In this document: positions 19,739-29,900 of the stretch, in pieces | Layout of the letters: each line of letters starts with the position of its first letter | How positions within the stretch are numbered: the stretch's first letter is position 1 | NCBI RefSeq assembly: GCF_004337985.1 | Contig: NW_021940921.1 | Span: forward strand, 1,567,758 to 1,631,757 | Length of the DNA stretch: 64,000 bases | Direction: 5' to 3' | Source: Pyricularia pennisetigena | Taxonomy: Eukaryota > Ascomycota > Sordariomycetes > Magnaporthales > Pyriculariaceae | The notes under the pieces: generated by a model | Told to the model about the DNA's origin: nothing | Databases searched by the model: none | Seen by the model: the letters and a program-made list of their open reading frames with translations, nothing else | Position numbers and translations under genes: made by a program

Positions 19739-21265
19739 ATGCTCCCTAAAGTCAACACCAGTGAGACCACTCGCCCGGCGTCTCATGGCGAGGCTCAAGA
19801 GAACAACCTAACCTGTCCCAAGCTATGGTCCAAAAGTTTTCACCGCGGGAATTACACTGGCGCCATCATCTATAGTCTTGCTTCATTTATCCTCCCTGCC
19901 CTGTACGGCACATTGTCAAAACTATGGGTCGCTAACATTGACTCTTCCCTCGTCGTCACAACCGATGCGTATACCTATATCAGCGTAGTCGCAGAGACTC
20001 TTAACGAAGGCCTCCCACGAGCGGCATGGGTCATCATTGGTGATCATGCCTCTCGCACTCTCACACAGCGGCTCCAGCTCTCAAACACGCTTATCCTCTT
20101 TCAGGCTGTCCTGAGTCTCATAATGAGCCTAGCATTCGTGGGAGGGGCCAGGAGCTTTGCCGATGGCTTTGTGCCCGTCGAGGTCCGCGAGGCGAGCATC
20201 ACTTATGTGCGCATCGGAGCGTTCAGCGCATTCAGCTCTTCAATCGAGATGGCTGTTACATCTGCTACCAGGGCGCTTGACCGGCCTGACGTCCCGCTGA
20301 TTATCAGCTCGGTCAAATTTGCTGTCAACATCATTTTGGACCTGTTGCTCATCTCTAAGATCCATTTTGGCTCCCATGAGCCCACAGTCAACATGCAAGG
20401 AGGGATTCAGCTCGCCTGCAACCTGGCATCTGCATTTATCGGCCTGGCATATATTCTCTGGAGGAGTACGGTTCAATATCAAAAGGAGAGAGGAAGCACT
20501 CTGCAGGAGTGGACTACAACGAAGCCCCATCCCCGCGCGCTCCTAATCTTGTTCCGTCCCGGCGTCCTGACTTTCATCGAGTCGGCAATCCGCAATGCAC
20601 TTTATCTCTGGCTGGTAAGCAACATCTTATCAATGGGTTCGACATATGCGACAGCATGGGGTGTTTTCAACACGATACGGTGGGGCCTTGTCATGGTCCC
20701 GGTGCAGGCCCTTGAGCAGACCTCGCTTGCATTTGTGGGCCACACATGGGGTGACTGCCGTCGAGAAATCGGGGTCCAGATTCGCCGTCCAAAGGCCACC
20801 AAGCAGATAATGGTCAAATTAACCCTGCCAGCTCTCGTCTTCCTCGCCATTGCTTTCGCCATTGAGGTCCCTGTCTGTCTGTTACTTACATATTGTGGCG
20901 CTCGTCCTTTCGTCCGATACCTCAGCGGCTCTGATGAGGTTGCAGACGTGACGGCGATGATGTGGCGTACAATTGACTGGTGCTATATCTTCTACGCCAT
21001 GTCTACCATGCTCGCGACGATCTTGTTAGCGACGCGACCAAGATGGTACCTTTTGCAAAGTCTAGTGAGCAATATGCTTTACGTGTTGCCTTGGGCTATT
21101 GTATGCCAGACAGCTAGCTTGTCGGCTGATAAGGCCTGGACGTATCACAGTCTTGTTTTTGGCGGAAGTCTTGTTTTAAGCTTCGTCGATATTTGCGTCG
21201 TAGATTGCCTCTGGATTTGGACCTTGATGACAGGCAGAATGAGGCTAGAGGTGTTCAGTGATTAA
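19739..21265 (+). CDS. MATE-family efflux transporter
   Basis: A 508-residue integral membrane transporter expected to export small molecules by cation antiport. About 12 hydrophobic segments are visible. The N-terminus is hydrophilic (residues 1-45), then come [41 protein letters not shown] (a MATE-like signature region), [21 protein letters not shown], and two C-terminal helix pairs ending TGRMRLEVFSD. I chose ATG 19739 because the paralogue at 9059 starts at the same codon. An upstream in-frame ATG at 19676 would add 21 residues. No intron is needed. The truncated copy lies inverted 11 kb away. Substrate unknown. Confidence 0.9.
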   Translation: MLPKVNTSETTRPASHGEAQENNLTCPKLWSKSFHRGNYTGAIIYSLASFILPALYGTLSKLWVANIDSSLVVTTDAYTYISVVAETLNEGLPRAAWVIIGDHASRTLTQRLQLSNTLILFQAVLSLIMSLAFVGGARSFADGFVPVEVREASITYVRIGAFSAFSSSIEMAVTSATRALDRPDVPLIISSVKFAVNIILDLLLISKIHFGSHEPTVNMQGGIQLACNLASAFIGLAYILWRSTVQYQKERGSTLQEWTTTKPHPRALLILFRPGVLTFIESAIRNALYLWLVSNILSMGSTYATAWGVFNTIRWGLVMVPVQALEQTSLAFVGHTWGDCRREIGVQIRRPKATKQIMVKLTLPALVFLAIAFAIEVPVCLLLTYCGARPFVRYLSGSDEVADVTAMMWRTIDWCYIFYAMSTMLATILLATRPRWYLLQSLVSNMLYVLPWAIVCQTASLSADKAWTYHSLVFGGSLVLSFVDICVVDCLWIWTLMTGRMRLEVFSD

Positions 21266-21739
21266 GCAACAGGGGGACTATTCACACTAATGTTACAGCT
21301 ATTAGCAACAAAGCAGGTGCGATTTAGCCTTGTCTGAAGTGTTTGACTAGCAATCAACTGAAGGGGTTTACTGAAAATAACTTGTTTGGAGCAAAGAGAT
21401 TCCGGCAGCAAGCAGTACCCTAGCGACTTGTAGGCGAGATGCTCAGGCACTGTAACGTCTTCTGTCATTGCCTGTCTCGTCACCCTGAAACTCCCTAACA
21501 GTGGAACTGTTTGGGCTCTTGAAAAAGCTCCAAGAATCAATGCCCAAAACATTGACGGAGCCCCAGGCCAACGAGGTTGAAACGGAAGCAAGGACAGCAA
21601 CCACTGCCTGCCAATCTTTCAATCGGGCTTAAGCGCGCCCTATACTCAAAGCACCCTTCTTCATTGGCTGGATCGCCCCAAGCTTGAAATCTCGTTCTTA
21701 TTGCTGTCCTAACGCCCGCTGCTAGACCCCGAAGACGAA
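21266..21739. other. No recognisable gene
   Basis: 3' flank of the MATE gene. Open frames on the minus strand show no family resemblance. Confidence 0.4.
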
Positions 21740-22028
21740 GGGCCACCTGAACACCGCCCAGCTTCTTCTCGGCCTTAAAGATGGCGATTTGCTCGTCAGG
21801 GTGCACTTAAATGCGGCGCGGGGGCAGGCCGTACAGCAGCTGTCGCTCGGCACCCGAGTCGTGCACCTTGACGCCGGTCCAGTCCTTCTCGTGCTCCAGG
21901 TTTAACTCGACGTTTTTGGACAAATTCTCGAGTACGGTGAGGTTGTGGTCGTTCCTGCCATCTTGAGCTTGAGGCTGCACTGAGCCAGCTGAGATGACTT
22001 TAAAAGTGTTAATTAACGTTAAACACAT
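21740..22028 (-). pseudogene. Sen15-like (tRNA-splicing endonuclease subunit) fragment
   Basis: Minus-strand translation gives VLENLSKNVELNLEHEKDW, then YGLPPRRI, stop, VHPDEQIAIFKAEKKLG. In fungal Sen15-type subunits the conserved stretch reads GLPPRR-(I/L)-Y-VHPDEQ, so a tyrosine codon has become TAA at 21807-21809. The fragment covers only the centre of the protein; both ends lose similarity. The intact gene presumably lies elsewhere. Family call from memory of the GLPPRR/HPDEQ motif. Confidence 0.55.
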
Positions 22029-22136
22029 GAAAACTCGCTTGTGGGGCTGTTACGTTGATACAAAAGAAGCTTCAAAAAGTCTACAGGCAAACGCTTGCCA
22101 TTCGATTCGCCCGAGCAGGGACAAATGCGAAACCTT

Positions 22137-24494
22137 TTACTGATTGTGAACTCCGAACACCATCTTCATCCGCCCGATATCCTCAGAAAATACCTTGCTG
22201 ACTTGACCTCGGGCACCTGTCTTCCCTATCGAGTTGATGGATTCTACCATGTCTGGCTTCCATCGTCTTTTGTTCGGCACCACTTGAACCAATGGAGGAC
22301 GAGGTGGCCCCAGCAGCAGTGCTCTTTCGAAGTCGATCATCATAAAACCGTTGACCTCCGTGTTAAAAAGCATGTTTGCCCCTCGTACATCCTTGTGTGC
22401 TACTCCCAGTTGATGGATTGCTCGCAACGACTGCATCGCCTTCCCTTTCAAGTGTTCCTCCCCACCACCCACTAGCCTTGTCGCATCAAATTCAAATCCG
22501 CCCCACGACAAGAATGTCATGTGTATTACGTAGACTCGGTGGTCATAGTAGTATACCCTATTCATCAACCGGAGATCAACGATTCCGAGGAAGACGGGCA
22601 CATATGTACCTTGGATGGGTTGCAGACGTTCGTAAACCGCCGCCTCGTGCTTAAGGTCTTTGACAAATGCCTTAACCGTGCCCTTGCTGACAAAAGTATA
22701 ACCATACTTGAGCAGGCTTACTTTGAACAGTACGCCGCGCGCACCACCCTGCGCCAACGGCGTGATTCCGTCGTCTAGTGAACGTTCTAGCTGCTCGAGG
22801 AGAAGCTCGAGGAATTCAGCGTGAGCTATTGGATGACGGACACAGGTGCCGATTGGGCTACGGTCGTGGTTGTGCGAAGAGCTGGACTGCCTATGGTGCA
22901 GTGCCATGTTTGGGCATCTTGCATCGAGAAGCCCGCCCTTGACGAGCCCCAACAGACACTTTTGGGTGCAGTAGGGCCTGTTTTGCTCGTTGCTTCCTCC
23001 TCCGCCTCCACCCCGCGGCCGTCGGGCTAGAACCCGCTCGCTGCGTCTAGTCCCCTGACCCGCCCGCCGTTCTGCCGGAGTCGGGGTGTCTGGCGAATAC
23101 CGCGCTGGTTCATCGTCTGACGATTCTCCTGGCTCTCTGTGACCATCTTCTTTCCTGGGCGGCTCATCTCCCACACGCCGATGTCTTCTTCTCCGGAGAA
23201 GGTACGGTGATCGATCGACACCCTCGTATGTTTCAGGTTGGTAGCCTGGTGAACTATTTGGCGCGTGTCGCTCGTCCTCCGGAATCGATCGTAGCGTCGT
23301 CTCGAAATCTTCCGCCCAAGTCTTGAGTTTTTCAGTAGCCTGGTGGCGCTCGTCTTGCCCACGCATTCGTTGTTCACCTGGCAAACCCAGCGCCATAAGA
23401 CTAAAGGCCAGATACTGACCGACTGCTGTGCACAAGTGGGAATGGCTCGGATGGGCCAAGACTTCAGCATCCGGCTCTGCAAGGTGATAGAAAAGTGTCT
23501 CGGGCTCGCACCAGTCGATCTTGAGAAACACAATCGCCTCGCCGGTCGTCAAGAGACCATACTCGAGTCCCCCTTCGATCATGTAGTGGTACGTTTGCGT
23601 GATGGCCGCTGCAGTCAGTCTCTCAGCGTGATACTGGAAACGTGCGTCTGGGTCCACCGACGTCGGGATGGTCTTCCGGTTAACCACTTCCTTGTAAATA
23701 TTCATCGGGCGTAGGCCAAGGCGGAGGTGCGGCGCGGTTAGCTTGTGGGGCGGCTTGTACTCGGAGATGTAAATCATTGTGCGTCTTTTCGAGCCCGCGT
23801 TGTCGGATCTGTAGACGCAGATTTGATCGGGTCTTAGTCGGTTGAGATCGATACCGTGGTTCGGAGTGGACGGTGGTGTCGATGGGGTATCGCGGTAGAC
23901 GACCTCCTCTGAAAGGTCGCTGATTGCATGTGGGTGATTCTCAAAAATTATTCCGTCTCCCAGGTTGAACGCGTCTCTCACGCCTTCCACCTCTTTGAGC
24001 TGATCTATAATCGCTCTAACGGGATCTTCGACACTATTGTGCAAAAAGTACTCAAGCGTCTTCTCGTCTGCTATCCTGCGCGATGAAACCCTTTTTCCTA
24101 AGCCGGAGAGGAAGGCTCTATTCTCAAAAACACGGCTGTCGGTAGGGAATGTGTCGTAAAGTGTGCCGAATGTTATTCTCTGCTGTTGAATAAAGTCGGA
24201 CCATGGCTCGATATGCGTCGGACACCACTTGTTTCGCGGGTTGGTGATAGGTCCTTTCGAGGTCAATGCCGGGTTCTGTTCGATTGTGAAGCCGGAGAAA
24301 ACCAAATGGTGGCAGGAAGCGATGTACTCGTTGAATGTTGTGGGTTGAATTTGTTGTTCCGACGCTTCGGCACGTTGTCGCTCCTCCTGTCGCTGCTTCT
24401 CTGCTTTCTCCGCGCGTTGCTGCTCTCTTTCCGCGCGCTGCTCTGCCTCTCGCAGCTGCCTTTTCAGCTCTTCTATACTCGTTAGTTCATCCAT
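22137..24494 (-). CDS. Nuclease-like/protein-kinase-like fusion protein
   Basis: 785 residues in one exon, ATG 24494. N-terminal coiled coil (about 5-50, E/R/Q repeats). Residues ~55-330 hold an alpha/beta region with RPDQICVYR (D223) and YISEYKPPHK (E245, K247), a D...ExK pattern like restriction-endonuclease-fold nucleases. Then come an acidic/arginine linker (410-500), a C/H cluster (YCTQKC, RCPNMALHH; 508-534) and a kinase-like C-terminal domain: TVKAF lysine K608, HEAAVYERL glutamate E617, HKDVRGANML (D702, N707) and IDFE (D721, where kinases usually have DFG). The kinase residues look complete apart from DFE. Similar nuclease-kinase combinations occur among fungal effector-type or conflict proteins; role here unknown. 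A partial copy lies at 12346-12720. Confidence 0.75.
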   Translation of the reverse strand: MDELTSIEELKRQLREAEQRAEREQQRAEKAEKQRQEERQRAEASEQQIQPTTFNEYIASCHHLVFSGFTIEQNPALTSKGPITNPRNKWCPTHIEPWSDFIQQQRITFGTLYDTFPTDSRVFENRAFLSGLGKRVSSRRIADEKTLEYFLHNSVEDPVRAIIDQLKEVEGVRDAFNLGDGIIFENHPHAISDLSEEVVYRDTPSTPPSTPNHGIDLNRLRPDQICVYRSDNAGSKRRTMIYISEYKPPHKLTAPHLRLGLRPMNIYKEVVNRKTIPTSVDPDARFQYHAERLTAAAITQTYHYMIEGGLEYGLLTTGEAIVFLKIDWCEPETLFYHLAEPDAEVLAHPSHSHLCTAVGQYLAFSLMALGLPGEQRMRGQDERHQATEKLKTWAEDFETTLRSIPEDERHAPNSSPGYQPETYEGVDRSPYLLRRRRHRRVGDEPPRKEDGHREPGESSDDEPARYSPDTPTPAERRAGQGTRRSERVLARRPRGGGGGGSNEQNRPYCTQKCLLGLVKGGLLDARCPNMALHHRQSSSSHNHDRSPIGTCVRHPIAHAEFLELLLEQLERSLDDGITPLAQGGARGVLFKVSLLKYGYTFVSKGTVKAFVKDLKHEAAVYERLQPIQGTYVPVFLGIVDLRLMNRVYYYDHRVYVIHMTFLSWGGFEFDATRLVGGGEEHLKGKAMQSLRAIHQLGVAHKDVRGANMLFNTEVNGFMMIDFERALLLGPPRPPLVQVVPNKRRWKPDMVESINSIGKTGARGQVSKVFSEDIGRMKMVFGVHNQ

Positions 24495-24925
24495 GACGCG
24501 TATGGGCGTAAGTCATGGTGCGATCCGGACATTCGTGTCGCAACCCGCATGTTTGTAATTGCGGCCTTGATCGGACTGAAGTCGTATTACGTACGCACGT
24601 TGCGAGGGGTAACCTGCCTGAAACGCCCGAACTAACCAATCGGCCGATGCACGGACCTATGCTCTCGGTCGCGTCACCACGTGTGATGGACCACCTCCTT
24701 TGGACGTGAATCGCCAAGCCCTTTGCTCGCTGCCGGTTCACACAGATGCTGCCAATATCTTGGACTAACTCAAATCCCTTGTATTGCTTAATCAAAAATA
24801 TCGGGCTCGTGTATTAAGTTGTAGACCCTTGTCCTCACGTGTAACTTTGGAAATTGCCGGGTTATCTTTATCGATAACGGTTTCTTACTGGTATTTCCAA
24901 CTCTGCAACCAGCGCGACGCGCAAC
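24495..24925. promoter_or_regulatory. Promoter region of small-gene copy 1
   Basis: Between two divergent genes. A 10-bp palindrome TTATCGATAA at 24868-24877 lies 48 bp before the small gene's ATG, and a GCGACGCG element sits just before the ATG. Both recur upstream of the other copies (43177-43186; imperfect 41988-41997). Confidence 0.5.
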
Positions 24926-25334
24926 ATGTGCCGCAAAAAGCTCCGCATGGCCAACGTCCACCGCGCCAGGCGTCCTCTTAAGCAGAAATGGCCACCCAAC
25001 CGGTAAGTGCACAGTTCATCCTGCTCTGTTCGAAACATTCGATCATTAATATGTTGCTAGGCATGTCTTGCTTGAATCTTATTTCGACTTTACTTTACCC
25101 TCCGCGACCGTTGAGTCCCCGACCAAGAGAATATGCGACCGTCGCGCACCTTCCGTTGCCACGTCCCAGACTCTATGTCCCAACACGACGAGCGAGGATC
25201 ATCAGTTGGCACATCGTCTGTCGGACCCTCTATACCCCAAAAGTGGATTTATCGCTACGGGCGAGACAACCATTACTGAACAAGGAAGTTCTGCACCTAT
25301 GTCCGAGAAGATGACGCAGCATGAGACCGAATGA
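24926..25334 (+). CDS. Small basic two-exon protein, copy 1
   Basis: Exon 1 from ATG 24926 to 25002 encodes a very basic segment (MCRKKLRMANVHRARRPL, KWPPNR). Intron 25003-25060 has GTAAGT and TTGCTAG. Exon 2 continues in frame (LLESYFDFTLPSATV, SPTKRICDRRA) to the TGA at 25332-25334, about 116 residues. The same exon structure, splice position and peptides occur in copy 2 (43100-42591). A family constrained at protein level is therefore likely. I do not recognise it. The Lys/Arg-rich start could bind nucleic acid or act as a nuclear signal (inference). Confidence 0.7.
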
Positions 25335-26905
25335 AAGGAGAGGCGAAACGAAGCACTTCAAAAATATGATGAGCCGCCATACTTGTACTCGCTAATGCGA
25401 GTCTTTTTCAGCCTTTCAATGTAAAAGAAGCATATCTCGTACAAGAAAATAGGAAAAGATAACAGTGACATGAAACCTACATGTTCAATCTCTTTACCTG
25501 AAGCTCAGGGTTGAGGCATCGCGTAGAAAGGAAGGTCAACCCAGCCCTTGCTCCTTTTTGTCACAAGCATACCAGATAGGAGACCTCCACAGGGAAGCTC
25601 TGAGCCACCAAATCTGCCCTATGGCAGATATCCTTGCTCAGTAGGTTGGCAGTTTTGCCCCGCTTTCCAATTCATCAGTAGCTGGTGGAAGTTCTTGGTG
25701 TGTTGGGTATGAAATACACACCATAAAACTTCCACCGGATACTTCGGAAGTCAGGTGTTTATTGTACGCTAGGACTTGCGCGGGATGGGCAACAGTCTAC
25801 AACCTGCTCAGGCAGCAATTAATCGAAGCTACACAGTATCCAGGCGCAAATCCGAAGATGCTTTGGCCGTACCGGTATTTTTCACGTTGCCTTTTGATGA
25901 AATATACGAAAACATCGGTCGCACTTACTGCCTGCTCTACAAAGCCAAAGCTAAGCTTCGGCTAGGAGCCTTACGTCCAGCCACATCGCCACTTCAGCGC
26001 TCCTTGCCACCCTGAAGAAGGAAATTACCAACGTTAAACGCAAGCGAGGCTGGTAACATCCATAGGAATCAGATGAAAACAGCTACGAATTCTTCGTCGA
26101 GTTACGTCTCTTAGCCAGTGTATGGCATCAAAGCGGAAACAAAAAAATATACAAGCGTGTTACCACCCGTGTTCGGGACATGCATGGTCAAAACTGGGAT
26201 TCGAGGACAGAAACTTGGAGTTAGGAACATTTTAGGGGTACGAAAAAAAAAGAGCTCATAGGCGGAAGTTAACCCCGCTTTAAGAATAGCCGTCCAATCG
26301 TGTCAACCATGTGATCGACTCAACATAAGAGGGTGCAGCACCTGCAGGTGTTGTGGTCCATGCACCCAAACTTTTCAAACGTGAAATTCAACTGTATTGG
26401 AACAGATTGCAAACAGTTTTCTTTTGTCGCCACCGCACTCGGCTTGCTGTCTAAAGAAGAAATTATGGCGTGTATTTTGATTAGGGTGTTCGACTCGTAC
26501 GAAAGTGGTTTCAATCCAGTCTGTCAAAAACTTAGTATGATTCGTACTGGTGTTGGGGTGGTTTTCAAGGAGATTGATTGCACATCTCGTCCCACATTTC
26601 AATAACATTCTTCCACATGTTTTGGGAAATCACCTGCGATAGTGTTGATTCCCAGAATACATGTGCAAGTGTCAAGGCCGTGCAGTCACTCTGAGCGCGT
26701 GCTATAAAATAGGAGATTCGGATGCTGACACACAGCTGTCGGTCCTGCGTCGTCTGGGGTATTGGCGCTCTTTCGAAATCAGGTCCACTTTCGTAGTGTG
26801 GTGGTTCGTTGCCCTGCATCGACAGAAACGGCACTTTTTCAATCGTGGGATAGTTCAATACCTTATTTTGCCAAGTTCTTGATGGTACAAGGCCGGCCCG
26901 GGCTA
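25335..26905. other. No recognisable gene
   Basis: AT-rich spacer. Short open frames on both strands (for example 26333-26605 and 26565-26858) show no family motifs, and the second lacks an ATG start. Confidence 0.45.
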
Positions 26906-29900
26906 TCAGTTTACAAAGTCCTTCTCCGTCAAAAGCACTGCATCCAACATCTTGCCAATATGCGTCCTGTCGATACCCTTACTGTCCCGGCGCACCTTGC
27001 TCAAAAAGACCTTCAGAAACCCGACAGGGCTGTGCCTAAACGTGCAGCCGGTCTCGTCGTCGGTCGTCCTAAACACCGGGTTGACAAAGCCGTCGGCCCC
27101 AACGCCGCTCACGCTCTGCTCCTGCTTGCCGGCACAACCCCTCCAGTCCAGGCCCAGCATGTCGCACACGGCAGTGTACTCTACGAAGGAGTCAAATACA
27201 GCTGCCCGGAAAAGAGGTTCAGCTGTAGAACCAGCCGGGGCGACACGGCCCAGCCGTCCGGCAGGGCCGGGGTCGTGTACAGGCGGAGCCCGTCGAGCGG
27301 CCGGAAGCCCAGCAGCACGCGCGGCGCATACAGGTGGAGCACGACGCGCCGGTGCGTCGTCTCGAACTCGCTAATCAGGCTCTGCGCCTCGAAGGGGCTG
27401 ATGATCACCATGGTTGTCGCCACGGCGCCGCCGTCGTCGTTCGGCCTCCCGCCGGCGCTGGTCACGACCCACTGCACCGGGCGCAGGAACTGATCCGTCT
27501 TATTCTCGCTTCCTCCGCCCTCATGGCCGCTCGTCTTGATAGTGCGGGCAAAGTCCCTGGTCACGAGTAGATTCTGCGGGAACTCGTCCATATTGGTCAG
27601 GTGCGCGGCGGCCGTGGTGCAAGACAGCGTTGAAAAGGCCGGCGAAAAGGCCGAAGGGATGGCACCCTTCCGGACCACGCCAGTGCGAATAAAATACACC
27701 ACTTCCGGGTCTAGCGAGTGCTCGGCCGGATCGGCCGGATGGGGCCTCTGGATCTGCATCTCCTTTTGAATCTCGGGCGACAGCTCTCGCTCCTGCTCCT
27801 CCTGCAGTGCTGTCGTCGACGACGTGTCGCCACCACATCCAAACTTGGCCACGTGCTTCTCAATGAGGTTGACGCCATCATGGTCAGCGTGTCGGTCGCA
27901 GCACAACGTCGGCAGGCGAGGGCCAGGACGGTACAGGTCTTGGATGGTCCGCGCTTCGTCCTCAAGGAACTTCTCGGCCCACTGCTTGGTTTGTCGTTTT
28001 TTCCCGTCCTCCGAGAGTTTGCTTTCCCCGCTTATCTCATACCAAAGGTGCTGCTGGTGGGCAAACCGCTTGCCCTGGACTGCCCACAAGCCAACGCACC
28101 GTTCGAGATCGATACAAGTCTCGGCTATCGACCACTCGATGATCTCGGAGACCTCTATTGGGGTAGTGGCGCTGTCTTGGTCCGGGCCTCTCCGCTGCAA
28201 AATTTTGGACTGAATCTCTGGAGGGATGCAGAATAGAATCGATTGGCCTTTGCCAAGCTGCCGCATTCTCATGCAGGCTGTAGCATGTGTTAGTCTCTAA
28301 ATGGAAATGCTCGATTTTTTATGCTGAAAAAAGGAAATCTTACCTTGAATAAGTCGGTCCTTTGTTAGTGCTGGTCCGAGCGTGACCGCAGCCCGGTAGT
28401 AGACCGGAAGCTTAAGGTCCGTCCCGCGGGTGTGGGCCTCGTCGAGGAAGACCAGGCATTGATCGAGCAGCTGAGCATATGGCGATGTCTGCAGAAGCTC
28501 AGTCGCGCCGCGGAGGTCGACGACCCTGAGTTCGTCGTGGTCGTCGAGATAGACGCAGGCTTGCTTTTTGGTATGGCCGGTTCTCCCAAGGCCTGCCATC
28601 TGATTGTTCATTTCTAGCCACAGCTTGGCCATTTGGAGGTTGTTGAGCTCCAGAATCTGCGCGCCAACGTCTAGCATGACATGAACGTCTGGGTACGCAT
28701 TCACCACGGCCGTCAGCACCTGCTCCGCGTCGTTTGCCGCAGTCTTTGTCTCCTCGCGCGAGGGCAGCAGCATAACTTCAGTCTCATCCTGAAGCAGGTA
28801 CTCGATTACAAGGGCGTCGATATGTTGCTGATTTTTCAGGTCGAGGTGCTGGACGGATAGTGGTAAAAGCTCCCGCGAGTCTTTGGTGCCACTGAATCCA
28901 GTTGTAGGGTGGGACTTGACAGCGCCGAGATCCCACCCAGAGGCGGTCAATTTGCGGGGGAAATCCTTCATAAATCTCGGAAACACGACATTCCTGAGGA
29001 AATAGTCGACGGCAGCTTTGGAGTAACGCAGTGCTGGGAAAACTTGCGTGGTTATTTGGAAGCGGTCCTTGATGTTGATGCCTTCGAGGTGTTGAAATGC
29101 AGGAGAGAGATCCTGGACACCTCTGACCCATTCTTGATATTCCTGGTTGGGTTGATCAGAATGGAGGAGATGCTCAAACGCATGGAACAAATCTTGATCG
29201 CCAAGACCGCCGTAGTAATAGCTGAATGAAGTCAACAAAAGAACAACCTCTGGGTGCGAAAACTCAGAGCGAGGGGAAGGCGAATCCTTCGCTCTGTATG
29301 GCACAGCCAGACGCGTTGGGGGCCTTCGTTCCAGGTCGAGGCCGTAGTTGACGCGCCAACGCTTCTGTCCCAAAACGAACCCGAGGATGCCACCGGCGAG
29401 AAGGCCGCGAAGGAGAAGCAGCGAGTCCTTGATGGCGTCGGTCCACAAGCTGCACCTTTCAGGGTCCTCGACCTGCGCTATCTGCTCGGCCGAAAGCTTA
29501 GACTCAGTGAGGTAAGTATATATGGCCTCCTGTGATGCCTTAGCTTGGCGGGCTATGGGCACACCTGCGAACCCGGTTTGGCAAATCTGCCAGGCGACGG
29601 CGCACACCAGACGGTACTGAGTCTCGCTGCCTCCCAGGATCCGGATGAACGGAAACGAGCTTGGCCCATGCTGGTCAGAATAATCGATGGCCCGAGGCAT
29701 TTCGCGGACCAGAGAAGGACAGACCTGCCGAACCACATCGAGGACGTGTTGCAAAAGCAACCATCTCCCCGGGCTGAACGCCAGCGGCCTCTGGATGCCC
29801 ATGGTGTAGATGAGCTCGAATTTCGTGCTAAGATTTTCGTCACTTTCGTCCACAATGTCCCGCGAGTTAAGATCAAGATATCTTTGTGTTCCCAAGACCA

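Noticed and set aside
26565..26858. 97-codon frame downstream of the giant gene
   Set aside because: It starts with TTG, has no motif and overlaps other weak frames.
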